Shown here one piece after another: positions 43,001 to 55,000 of a stretch of DNA of 64,000 nucleotides (within the stretch, counting starts at the first letter, position 1; each line of letters starts with the position of its first letter). Under the pieces are notes generated by a model that worked only from the letters and a program-made list of their open reading frames with translations, did not search any database and was not told the origin of the DNA. The stretch lies in assembly GCA_020698575.1 (NCBI GenBank), contig CM036245.1, positions 9,245,218-9,309,217 of the forward strand, given 5' to 3'. The position numbers and the translations under genes are program-made. This DNA is from Bostrychus sinensis (Eukaryota > Chordata > Actinopteri > Gobiiformes > Eleotridae).

Positions 43001-46000
43001 AGTGGGTCCCAACATTCACATCCAAGGAGACACCAGCAGAGGGCAGCACTTGGCCAATATTTTGAGTATAATATAACATACAAGGGCAAATTTAAAACAG
43101 GTGTAGAGCGTTGGAGTATTTTATTTTTAAAGCTTATTGAGATGTTCTGAGAAAATGTCTCCTGGAGTGCAAACAGACAGAGGAAGAGACAGAGCCACTG
43201 TTCCCGGGAAATGTTAATAATGACGCCGATATTAGTACAATGATTTAAAAATAATAAGGTTGTAGACAATATGGAAAATAATAAAAAAGGAGAAGAACAA
43301 ACCATTTTCAGAAGACACCAAATCAACGCCAATCAAATCAAAAATAAATGAGAATGAGTAAATAAAAGTTGTCTGTATCAGGGTAAAGTGTCTGTAAGGT
43401 CTCCAAAAACTTACTGCTTTTTTGTTTTCCTTTTTTTCTTTTACGGTAGCTTTATTCAGTAGAGAGTGGCAAGTAGCCTACAGAACAGAGATGAGCACAA
43501 TGGTCACAGCACCAGCTACTCACACAACAACAACACACACAGACAGACAGACGGACGGAGAGGCAGCAGCTCAGGCCTGTAGCACTGCAGAGGACGACCG
43601 GCAGAGGGGTCACAAAAAAGAAAATCTATGAAATGCGTGAAGTTAGATCGACATGGCTCACTGCTCCAGAGCGAGGAAGTCCATGCAACGCTGTGTGGTT
43701 AGCATGTAGCTTTAGCATTTAGCTTTAGCGTTTAGCATTGGCAAAGTGAAATGGCTGAGTTGGTCTTGTTGCGTATACACCAATCAGGCATAACATTATG
43801 ATCACCTGCCTAATACAGCCCCATACACAAAAAAACTTTCTATCAGAAACAGCGGTAACTTGTAAAGCAGTTTGAGCGACAGGAGCTCGTCTGATGGAGG
43901 GGACCACACAGGTTCAGCCTTCACTCCCCACACGTACACCACTGCAGACCAAGAACACCCCACAAGAGCTGCAGCTCTGGAGTCGCTCTGACCCAGTCGT
44001 CTGGAGCCATCATTATTTGGCCCTTGCTCAAATCCTTTTACTTACCATTTTTCCTGCTTCTAACACTTTGAGGACAAAATGTTCACTTGCTGCCTGATAT
44101 ATCCCACCCACAAACAAGTGCCATGTCTGTGTTACTGACTCAGGGTTCCTTCAGGTATCAGCAAGTCTAAGTTTTTAATGGAATTTTTAACATTTTTAAT
44201 ACCAGAAACGTACAATTGCAGCAGTTTAAATTGTCTAAATTGATTTGCAAGTATTGTAAAATGCACTTCATAAAGCACCAATAATGTTGAAAGTCAAACA
44301 TCTGATGTTTGGCTAATGTGTAGGCTACAAAATTTGTAATTATTATTTATATATACTAGGGCTGCACAATATATCACAAAATTATCGTTATCGCAATATC
44401 AGCAAACGCAATATCAGTATCGCAAGAATCTAAATATATCACACTAACGCTGTGGTCTTCCATCTGACAGAGATTTACACTGAAGAATCATTTTCCACCA
44501 GAGCCTTAAAAGAACATGTGTTGTGACTAAATAAAAATGTTTAAAAAGTCCAGTTTTAGTGGTAATTTAATTAATTTAGTCACAGCTTAGCCTTGTTTTA
44601 TTCCTGGTTTAGTCTGTGTTAAGTTTTGATTTTGTCGCTGTTTTGACTTGTAAACACAGGAACTTACATTTTTGTGAAATGTAGTGAATTTAACTTACTA
44701 TGTTCCAAAAGTAGGCTCTATTTTCAAATATCACAATAATATCGTTAACCAATCTTCAACTTTGTTACCAAATATCGCATGTTTTTTTCATATTGTGCAG
44801 CCCTAATATATACATATCTATATTCACAAATAAAACTAATGTCAGCAATTTTACTTCAAATTTATTAAACATTTTTAATGCCTGTTGGAATCAAATTTAA
44901 TACTTGTTAATGCCATTTAAGGCCTTAATTTTTGCTAAATCAATTTAATGACTTTTAATGCTTTTTAATGCCCTGCAGGAACCCTGTAATTTCACCAGTT
45001 AGTGGTCATAATGTTTTGCCTGCTGTATATACTGTATTGAGAATATTATGTGTTGATTTTGAACACATCTGATGGGAGTGGATCTTCTTTCTGTTGTTCT
45101 CCCTGAGGTTTCTCCTTTTCCCGATGATTTTTTCTTCTTAATGGAGGGTCTTAAACGATAAAAGTAGTTATCCCTCTCCTCTGCATCCTCTTCTCTCATA
45201 CCAACTAACTACAACACCAAAGAGGAGATTTATGGATGTAGTTCGTTGGTGTGAGAGCAGAGGATGCAGAGGAGAGGGTTAGCGCTAACTCAGCCTCATC
45301 CTTGTACCCATAAATCCACTATCCCTCCTCTGTACATGTCCAAACCATCGCAGTTAATATTATAACTCATAGTAGTAGTAACAGAACGGTTTATTCACAC
45401 AGCAGATTGTGTGTTTGGAGCAGACTGTTAGTGAGAAGCGTGAAGCTGCTAAAACGCTCAGGAAAAATGCCAGAAAAGACAGCGTTTAGTGTGAATGAGA
45501 TGAGAGCAGTGGATTCATGACTAATACAGTTAACCTTAAAACAACCCCTCTGAGTTTATCTGGGCTTGGGACCGGCACAGAAAGTACACTGGCTTGTTGT
45601 GACCTATTGTGGCTGGATTATGATAAAATAATAAGAAACAAACAGAGACCTGACGTTCGCTTTTCAGAGTTAAAGTTAGACTGAACTCAAATAAACAGAT
45701 ACAGCTGTGATATGAATATTGATATAGTTCAGTGGTTCTCAAGCTGTGGTGCAGGTGCCACTGGTGGTTCTCAGGAGTCTTTTTCACAAGTTCTAATTTT
45801 GTTTTCGTCCTGCTTTAGCTGGGGCTAGGCTTAGCCCTGGTTTAGACCTGGTTTAGACCTAGCCTAGTCCTGGATTAGATCAGAATTTAGTAGTGGTTTA
45901 ATCCTGTTTTTGTCCTGGTTTAGTCCCGTTTTAAACCTGGTTTAAACCTGCTTTAGACCTAACTTAGCCCTGGTTTAGTCCAGACTTAGACCTGGTATAG

Positions 46001-49000
46001 TCCAGACTTAGACCTGGTATAGTCCAGACTTAGACCTGGTATAGTCCAGACTTAGACCTGGTATAGTCCAGACTTAGACCTGGTATAGTCCAGACTTAGA
46101 CCTGGTATAGTCCAGACTTAGACCTGGTATAGTCCAGACTTAGACCTGGTATAGTCCTGGTTTAGACCTGGTATAGTCCTGGTTTAGACCTAACTTAGTA
46201 GTGGTTAAGAACTGGTTTAGACCTGGTTGAGACCTAACTTTGTCCTGGTTTAGTCTTGTTTTTGTCCTGGTATCGTCGTGATTTAGATATGGTGTAGTCC
46301 TGGTTTAGACCTGGTGTAAGCCTGGTTTAGACCTGGTATAGTCCTGGTTTAGACCTAGCTTCGTCCTGGTTTAGACCTGGTTTAGTCCTGGTTTAGACCT
46401 AGCTTCGTCCTGGTTTAGACCTGGTTTATTCCTGGTTTAGTCCTGGTACAGTCCTAGTTTAATCCTGTTTTCATCTTGTTATAGTCCTGGTTTATTTCTG
46501 GTTTAGTCCTGGTTTATTCCTGGTTTAGTCCTGGTTTAGTCCTGGTTTAGTCCTGGTTTAGTCCTGGTTTAGTCCTGGTTTATTTCTGGTTTAGTCCTGG
46601 TTTAGTCCTGGTTTAGTCCTGGTTTATTTCTGGTTTAGTCCTGGTTTATTTCTGGTTTATTTCTGGTTTAGTCCTGGTTTAGTCCTGGTTTAGTCCTGGT
46701 TTAGTCCTGGTTTAGTCCTGGTTTATTTCTGGTTTAGTCCTGGTTTAGTCCTGGTTTAGTCCTGGTTTAGTCCTGGTTTAGTCCTGGTTTAGTCCTGGTT
46801 TAGTCCTGGTTTATTTCTGGTTTAGTCCTGGTTTAGTCCTGGTTTATTTCTGGTTTAGTCCTGGTTTAGTCCTGGTTTAGTCCTGGTTTAGTCCTGGTTT
46901 AGTCCTGGTTTAGTCCTGGTTTATTTCTGGTTTAGTCCTGGTTTAGTCCTGGTTTAGTCCTGGTTTAGTCCTGGTTTAGTCCTGGTTTATTTCTGGTTTA
47001 TTTCTGGTTTAGTCCTGGTTTAGTCCTGGTTTAGTCCTGGTTTAGTCCTGGTTTAGTCCTGGTTTAGTCCTGGTTTAGTCCTGGTTTATTTCTGGTTTAT
47101 TTCTGGTTTATTTCTGGTTTAGTCCTGGTTTAGTCCTGGTTTAGTCCTGGTTTAGTCCTGGTTTATTTCTGGTTTAGTCCTGGTTTAGTCCTGGTTTATT
47201 TCTGGTTTATTTCTGGTTTAGTCCTGGTTTATTTCTGGTTTAGTCCTGGTTTATTTCTGGTTTATTTCTGGTTTAGTCCTGGTTTAGTCCTGGTTTAGTC
47301 CTGGTTTAGTCCTGGTTTAGTCCTGGTTTAGGCTCATTTCAGCCCATTACAGTGATCTCCTGTGCAGCCCTGGTGGTGAAGTGGAAAGTGCACAGTGCAG
47401 GGAGCTGTTTGGACACAGAGCAGTGAGCAGAGAATCGCTGTGGGTGAGCGGTGGGGCGGGGTCACAGTGAGGTCAGGACGGGGTCACGGTGGGGTCAGAG
47501 GGGGCGGGGCTTAGACCGTACCTGGTAGAGACAGTGGCAGACGCTGCGGAGCTGAGGCGGGAACTCGCTGGACGACCCGATGATGGCCTGGAAGAAGCGC
47601 TCTGTGATCTGCAGCAGGTTCCTCTGGTTCTCCTCCAGGTTCTCGCCTTGGTCCAGTCTGAAGAGAGGAAAAAACATTCATTCACTCAATCATTATCCAT
47701 CATTTAAACTGTAATTTAGATTTGTGGGAGCATCTTGTAACATGGACCAGTGTTTCCCAACCAGGGGTACAGGGACCTCCTAAGGGGTATGGGAGCAGAT
47801 TGCAGGGGGTACGTGGAGTTGTATGATCATTTTAGGGCTGCAACTAACGATTATTTTGATAATCGAATAATCTGCCAATTACTTTTTCGATTAGTCGATT
47901 AATAATCGGACAGAGAAGCGTGAGTAAAATGGTTAAAAATTTGAAGTGTTTAATAGTTTTTGTTAAAAATTGGTGATTATGCTACCAAAAATTACTTAAT
48001 TTTTACAAAATTAAATCAGACAAAGCTATAAGCATGCTTCTTGAAGATGTTGATATACAGCATATATACATCAAATATCATCTATAATACATAAATACGT
48101 TTAATAAAAAATACAAAATGTACATTGTTTTTAATTGTTTACTGCTCTGTCTAGGTAAAAAAAACCTTCTCTCACAGAACATGGCATGTGTCAGAGTCTA
48201 TTAAATATCCCAGTTGACGATTATTTATTATTATTTATTATTAATCGATTAATCCAATTAGTTGTTGCAGCCCTAGATCATTTATAGTATATTAATATTA
48301 GGGCTGCACAATATGGGTATAACATGCGATATTCAATAATTATGTTGAATATTGCGATAACGGTATTATTGCAATATTTTAAAATAGGGCCTACTTTTCT
48401 GAAATGGATAAATTCACGTAAAACAGATCTAGACTTAGTTTAGTCCTAGTTCAGACCTAGTTTAGTTCTGGTATTCAGATTCAAATATTATATAATATCA
48501 AGTATTCAAATTCACTTAAAACAAAACTGTAAAGCCCTGTATTTACAAGTCAAAACAGCATCAAAATCTCAACTTAACACAGACTAAATCAGGAATAAAA
48601 CAAGGCTAAATTGTGACTAAATTAATTCAATTACCACTAAAACTGGACTTTTTAAACATTTTTATTTAGTCACAACACATGTTCTTTTAAGGCTCTGGTG
48701 GAAAATGATTCTTCAGTGTAAATCTCTGTCAGATGGAAGACCATAGCACTCTTGTGATATATTTAGATTCTTGCGATACAGATATTGTGTTTGCTGATAT
48801 TGCGATAACGATAATTTTGTGATATATTGTGCAGCCCTAATGAAAATATTTAGATAAAGACTAAAATAAACCAAGAACTAACCCAGGACTATAGCGAGGG
48901 ATGCAATATTAAAAGACAAAACAGGGACTAAACCAGGTCAAACTAACCTAAGACTAAATGAGAACTAAACCATGCTTAAAACCAGAATAAAACTAAAACT

Positions 49001-52000
49001 AAATCAGGACCAAGCCCAGTCCAAACTTAGACTAAAGAAGCAACAAAGCAGGACTAAAACATGTCTAAAACCAGAACTAAACATAGACAAAACCAGGACT
49101 AAGTTGGGTCTAAACCAGGACTAAATGTCTTGGGGGTACACACGATGACGCTGCGACCCATGAAGGAATAATAAATACTGAAAAACTACCCTTTATTTTT
49201 GAGTTCAGATTGCCTGAAAATGAATTTATGTTTTAGCCATATCCTCCAGTTTACCAAAATCACTATCAAAGCAATAATCCTACAAGTCCAGTGGTTCTCA
49301 AACTATGGTACAGGTCCCACTGGTGGTACACAGGCTTCTTCTGGTGATAGTCAGGAGTCTTTACCTGGTTTAGATTAGACCTGGTTTAATTCTGTTATGT
49401 CTTGGTTTAAAGTTAGATTTCCTGAGGTTTAGTCCTGTTATGTCCGGGCGTTGTCCTGATTTAGTGCCAGTTTTATTCTTTTAGTCCTTTGAAGCTGGTA
49501 CTTGGAAAGCAAAACTCTTTCTGAACTGGTACTTGGCCTGAAAAGTTTGAGAATCCCTGCTTTAGTCCACGGCAGTAAGGCTGTGTCATAGCACCACCCA
49601 CTGGACAAGAACAGATAACATCTACATCCATTTGTAATTAGACGGCTACTTTTGGCCTACTCACTTTTTAATCAATAGAAAAGCCGCTAAAATATACATA
49701 CAAATGATTCAAGTACATAAAAATAGTTTCTTTACACTCACCTGGTTGGGTCGACCTCAAAGCTGATGTGTTCGGGTGTCGTGATCACGCCTCGTAAAAG
49801 TGGCTCCAGGAGTTTCTGCAGATACGCCGCTCCGTAGACCTTCGAACACAACATGAAGCAGTTCTCATGCGTGTATCACGTTTGGAAAAATATGCAACTT
49901 TATCATGTATTTGAGGAAAATATACAAGGCATCAGATTTAATTTAGGCTTTATTGTTCTGGATAAGATTATTGTTTAGGGCATACAGAAACTTTTTACTT
50001 GTCACATACTTGGTTGCAGTAGCTCAGAAAGGCGTTATACACTGCATGGCCCCCCCCCCAAAAAAAAAGTCACCTTTAACTAAGCAAATAGGTAGGTAGG
50101 GTGATTAAGTGTCAGCTGCCAACAAGTTATTTAACCCTAAATGATGCAGTCAACAGGATATTTCATCAATGGATTTTTTCTTTCCTGATGGCGCGGGCAT
50201 GATCCAAGATGACAATGCCAGGGTTCATCAGGTTTAAATTGTGAAAGAGTGGAAGCCGGGCGAGCCAGACTCTCCTATTTGCTTTTCACAAGCAGGAAAG
50301 TCTGGTTCCTCTGGTTCGATTCAGAACTGGCCTATCACAGCCGTTTATCTGCAGCGCATCTCACAAAAGCGGAAGCTAACTTAACTTCTTTGACCTGATA
50401 ACATTTAGTGCTTTTCTTTCATCACTTGTGGTTCTGCTGAAGTTCTCTGTTCTTCTTCTTGTTTCCATTTTAACAACAGTAAAGTTGCGTTGACATCTAA
50501 CATAACGAATGCATGAAACTTATGACTTTTTCCACAAGACTTTGTACAACTGGCTTCTGCTGCTGTCCCCGTTATAAGGAAAAATAAGTACAAATACGGC
50601 GTATTATGGTCCATGTGTGTTTGGGTCAGTGGTGCTCTGCTTAAGTCCCACTCTTGGTTTCTCTGATTGGTTACTCCGCCTGTGAATGTTCTGCCACAGA
50701 AACGAAATGTTACCACAGGGATACCAGACTAACATCTTTATATAGAATAGGAAAGGGTTTGTCTGGCAGGCCAGGCTAGGTTCAGGGAGCATGAGACATC
50801 ATTTTCACACATGGACTGGCCATCAAAGAGTCCAGACCTTAACCCCATTGAGAATATCTGGGAAGTGCTGGAGAAGACTTTGCGCAGTGGTCCAACTCGC
50901 TCACCATCAATACAAGATCTTGGCAAAAAATTAATGCAACGCTGGACGGAAATAAATGTTGTGACATTGCAGAAGCTTTTCAAAATGATGCCACAGCGAA
51001 TCAAAGCTAAAGGCGGTCCAACAAAATATTAGTGTGTGACTTTTTTTTTGGCCAGGCAGTGTACAAATCAAATCCATTTTAAATAAATAAAATAGTTTTC
51101 CTGCTGGATTGCCAAGGTTCTATAAAGTCTAGTTTGAGCGTTGTGTACCTTGAAGCAGAAGGTCATGATCTTGCTGGCCAGACTGTTTCCTCTGAACAGC
51201 GTCTGCATCGAGTCAGCGAGCTCCACCTCTTTGGAGAACATGTTCCAGAGGAGCTGATAGAGCAGGTGTCGAGAGTCGAACAACGTCACCAAAACACGCG
51301 CCAACTCATCCTGCAGAGAAACAGAAAATGAATAATTCAGTACAGCACATGAAACAAAATTCGAAGGATGTCCTGCACTGACCCATTGTGACCCAGGGAC
51401 GACGTTGGCCAGAGCCATGGCTATGGGCAGCTCTCCCTGGTCTCCCATCATGGTCACCAGCTCCACCAGCCGCTCGAAACGATCCGCCAGCACCGTCTCG
51501 GCCAACGTGTCGAACTCTGTGCCCTGCTGCAGGATCTTGGTCAGGACCTCCATAAACGTGGCTCTGGTCTGGAGGTCTTTGTGGTAACCCAGACCTGCAC
51601 AAGAACAGGCAATGTGGTCACAATTCACTCACTTTATGATATAGAATAATAGTGACAACAGGATATACAGTCAGTAGTGTCTTGTGGAAGTAGTAGTACA
51701 ACAGGACAAACAGGGTCTTGCAAAAGTTTTCATCCCCCTTAGCATTTTTCCTTCATTGCTGCCTTATAAACTGGAATAAATGGATCACTGGGAGGTTTAT
51801 GTCAGTCAATAAAATCATAAAAATAAATAAAATCTGGTGTTATTTACCCTCAAAGGTCACAGAAAAATGTGATAAAGTCCATCTGTCTGCAATTCAACTG
51901 TCATAATGCCACAAAACACAATTTAATTCATCATTACAACATGTAAAAGAAAAGGAACCACACCAAATCTGCCCAGAGAGGACCAGATAAAACTCACAAA

Positions 52001-55000
52001 CCGGGCAAGGAGTGCATTCATCAGAGAGGCAACAATAAGACCAAAGGTGACCCTGAAAGATCTGCAGAGCTCCACAGCAGAGACTGTTGTATCTGTCCCA
52101 GGACCACTCTGAACCATACACTCCACAGAACTGGGCTGAGTGGAGGAGTGGACAGAATAAAGCCATTGCTTGGAGAAAATAATAAGAAAACATGTTTTGT
52201 GTTTGGCAAACGGCACACAGGAAACTCGCCAAGACACGGGGAAGGTCCTCTGGCCAGATGCAACTAAAATGAGCCATCAATGAAACAAACCCAACACCTG
52301 ACTGTGCCCCCCTCTCTAAAGTGAAGCCTGGTGATGGCAGTGTCCTGCTGTGGGGATATTTGTCATTGGACGAGGCTGGGAAACTGCTCAGAACTGAAGG
52401 AATGAAGGATGGAGCTAAACACAGGACAATTCTTAAAGAAAAGGACTCAAACTGTGCTGTACAATGCATCCAACCTGAAGGAGCTGGAGCTGTTTTTAGA
52501 TGAAGAATGAGCACAAATCCTTCTGATTTTATGAACCAAGCTCATTAACACTTATCCTAGAAGACTTGGAGCTGGACGTCTTTCAGAAGGTGGCTCTATA
52601 AAGTTCTGACGTCAGGGGATGAATGTGATCAAGTTTTCTGTTTTTCATATTGCTTGTTTGCTTCACACTAAAAAATCTTTTGCATCTTCATAGTTGTCAT
52701 GTGATGTAAAGTGACACCTCCCAATGATCCATTTAAATTCCAGGTTTTAAGACAACAATAATGGAAAAATGCTAAGTGGGATGAGTACTTTTGTAAGTCC
52801 CTGTAAGTATTGTGTATTTTGTTACCGATGGAGTGCATGAGGCCGCTGTCCACATTGGCGTTGAGCAGGTTGGACATGGCCAAGACGGTGCAGTGTCTGA
52901 GTGAGGCCAGTCGCCGGGACATGCCCCTCTTACGTCCCGCTACGGCCTGACCGTCGTCCTCCACCTCGCTGCAGTCGTTCAGCAGATTCATGAACAGCGT
53001 GAAGTACCTGCATGAAAGATGGTGTTTACTAGAGAGAGACAGAGGAACTGAGAAAGTCACACGCAAATGCAGATATGAGGCGCCGCAGGCAAGTCAGTAA
53101 AAATTTTGGATTAGGTGCCAGGAGTTTCTTACTTGAGGAAGAGCTGAGATTTGGCCTCCATGAGTTCGACGCCGTCCCCCTCCTCGGGCTGCAGCGGCAA
53201 CCCGGCCAAAAGAGACACCACAGCCTCCATACTGGCCTGGTCCAGGTCCCTGCAACAACAACACAACAACAAAACCCATTAGGACCGCTGCACACAGAGA
53301 GGTCATGTGACAGGTCATGTGACTCAGCCACACCTCGTCAGGCATTTGATGTCGTCGTCTGCCGCCTGATTGGACGTCCCCATCACCCAGTCTGTCAGGT
53401 ACTCCACCATTTTGTTCCTGCAGAGAAGAGTCATCAAATTAATGTCTTTCACTGATATTATTTTATTTTATTAACCCAAAGTTGTAGTCTGACAAGCCAG
53501 ACTCTCCTACTTTCTTTTTGAAAGGAGGACAGTCCAAGGTAGTGCTGGCTACCAAGCTAATTTAATAACTTCTCTGACCTGATTAACAGCATTTACTGTA
53601 TTTTCCGGACTATAAGTCCCTCCGGAGTATAAGTCGCACTAGCCAAAAAATGAATAATGAAGAAAAAAAACATATATAAGTCACATTTTTGGGGGGAAAT
53701 TTATTTTACAAAATCCGACACCAAGAACAGACATTTCATCTTGAAAGGCAAGTTATAGTAATAACAGAATAGAGAACAACAGCTGAATAGGTGTGTGGTA
53801 TGCTAACGTAACACATTGATGGTTATTCAGCTACAAGAAGCAACCAATTATTCCGCTCTTTCTCAGTTGTCTTTATAGCCTAAGTTGTTAGTGGTAATGT
53901 TTACATTTTAAATTGTCAGTGGTACAGGTGCAGCAGATGCTGGTACACAAGCCTAGAGCGCCCTCTAACCAACACCTGAAATATTTTAATATATAAGTCC
54001 CACCTGAGTATACGTCACACCCCTAGCCAGACTATGAAAAAAAGTGTGACTTATAGTCCGGAAAATACGGAAGTGCTTTCTTTCATCACCTGTTGATTCT
54101 GCTGAAATCTGCATTGTTGTTCAGTCCTCTGTGTTATTTTTCTTTGTCTTTTTTACATTTTAACAACAGTAAAGTCCTGCTGACGTCCGATGTAACAACC
54201 ACATTCAAACAAACCAACTTTCTCCATAAGTCTTCATACAAATGGCTTCTGCTGCTGTCTCCATTCAGAAATAAGCACAGAGCTGCTCATAATGTGTCGT
54301 ATTTTGGCGTTTTATCCCAAAAACTGCCATATTTGTTCGGGTCAGCAGTGCACTGCTTACGTCCCGCCTTCGTTTCTCTGATTGGTTACTCTGCTGTGAT
54401 TGTTCCGCCCATAGAAACAAAATTTCAGCAATGGGACCAGACCAACTTCTTTATATAGAAAAGGAAAAAGAGTTTGTCTGGCCGGCCAGGCTACTAAGTT
54501 GCCCCCTAGTGAATGAATGTGTGAGTGAATGGTTGTCTGTCTGTGTGTGTCTGGAACAGCCCTGCGACTTAATGGCCACTGTCCAGGGTGCAGTGTTTTC
54601 CAGTATTTTGTGAAGTGATGAGATAAATGTTTTGTTTATATTGCCTGTTTTAATTGATTGTCTTGTACAGTGTCCTTGAGTGTCTTGAAAGGCGCCTTGA
54701 AATAAAATGTATTATTATTAAATGTCCTTACAGTAGGTATTTGTCAGCACACTCCTAGCTTTTTTTTTTTTTAATCTTTTTATTCACAGACCTGAACTTC
54801 ATCTCTTGGCAGAAGGAGAGGTCGTCCCGTCGCTCCATCATCACCTCCACCAGTTGGCACAGTTTGGTTTTGATCTGAATGGCGTGGACTACATTTCCCA
54901 GAATTCTCACATATCTAAAAGAGAAATGATAAGTAAACACTAGGGCTGCATGATATGGAGAAAACACGTGATATTCGATAACTATGTTGAAAATCGCGAT

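Larger units (their letters stand above)
43774..45030. mobile_element. Tc1-like element, host of two nested insertions
   Basis: The left end TATACACCAATCAGGCATAA with CATTATGATCAC and the right end complement (GTGGTCATAATGTTTTGCCT) define the element. The interior before 44141 is a noncoding Tc1-like remnant. Confidence 0.7.
50038..51063 (+). mobile_element. Tc1-like element, internally deleted and interrupted
   Basis: The ends are TACACTGCATGGCCCC and GGCCAGGCAGTGTA. Transposase remnants read QDDNARVHQ (second catalytic Asp region) before 50253 and MDWPSKSPDLNPIEN to the stop (50811-51032, with the catalytic Glu). The parts are separated by the inserted element 50254-50778. Confidence 0.85.

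Noticed and set aside
46483..47331. CRISPR-like array
   Set aside because: The 11-mers are contiguous with no unique spacers, and the genome is a vertebrate.
51894..52514. 206-residue minus-strand open frame
   Set aside because: Antisense to a broken Tc1 transposase whose recognisable fragments are on the plus strand.
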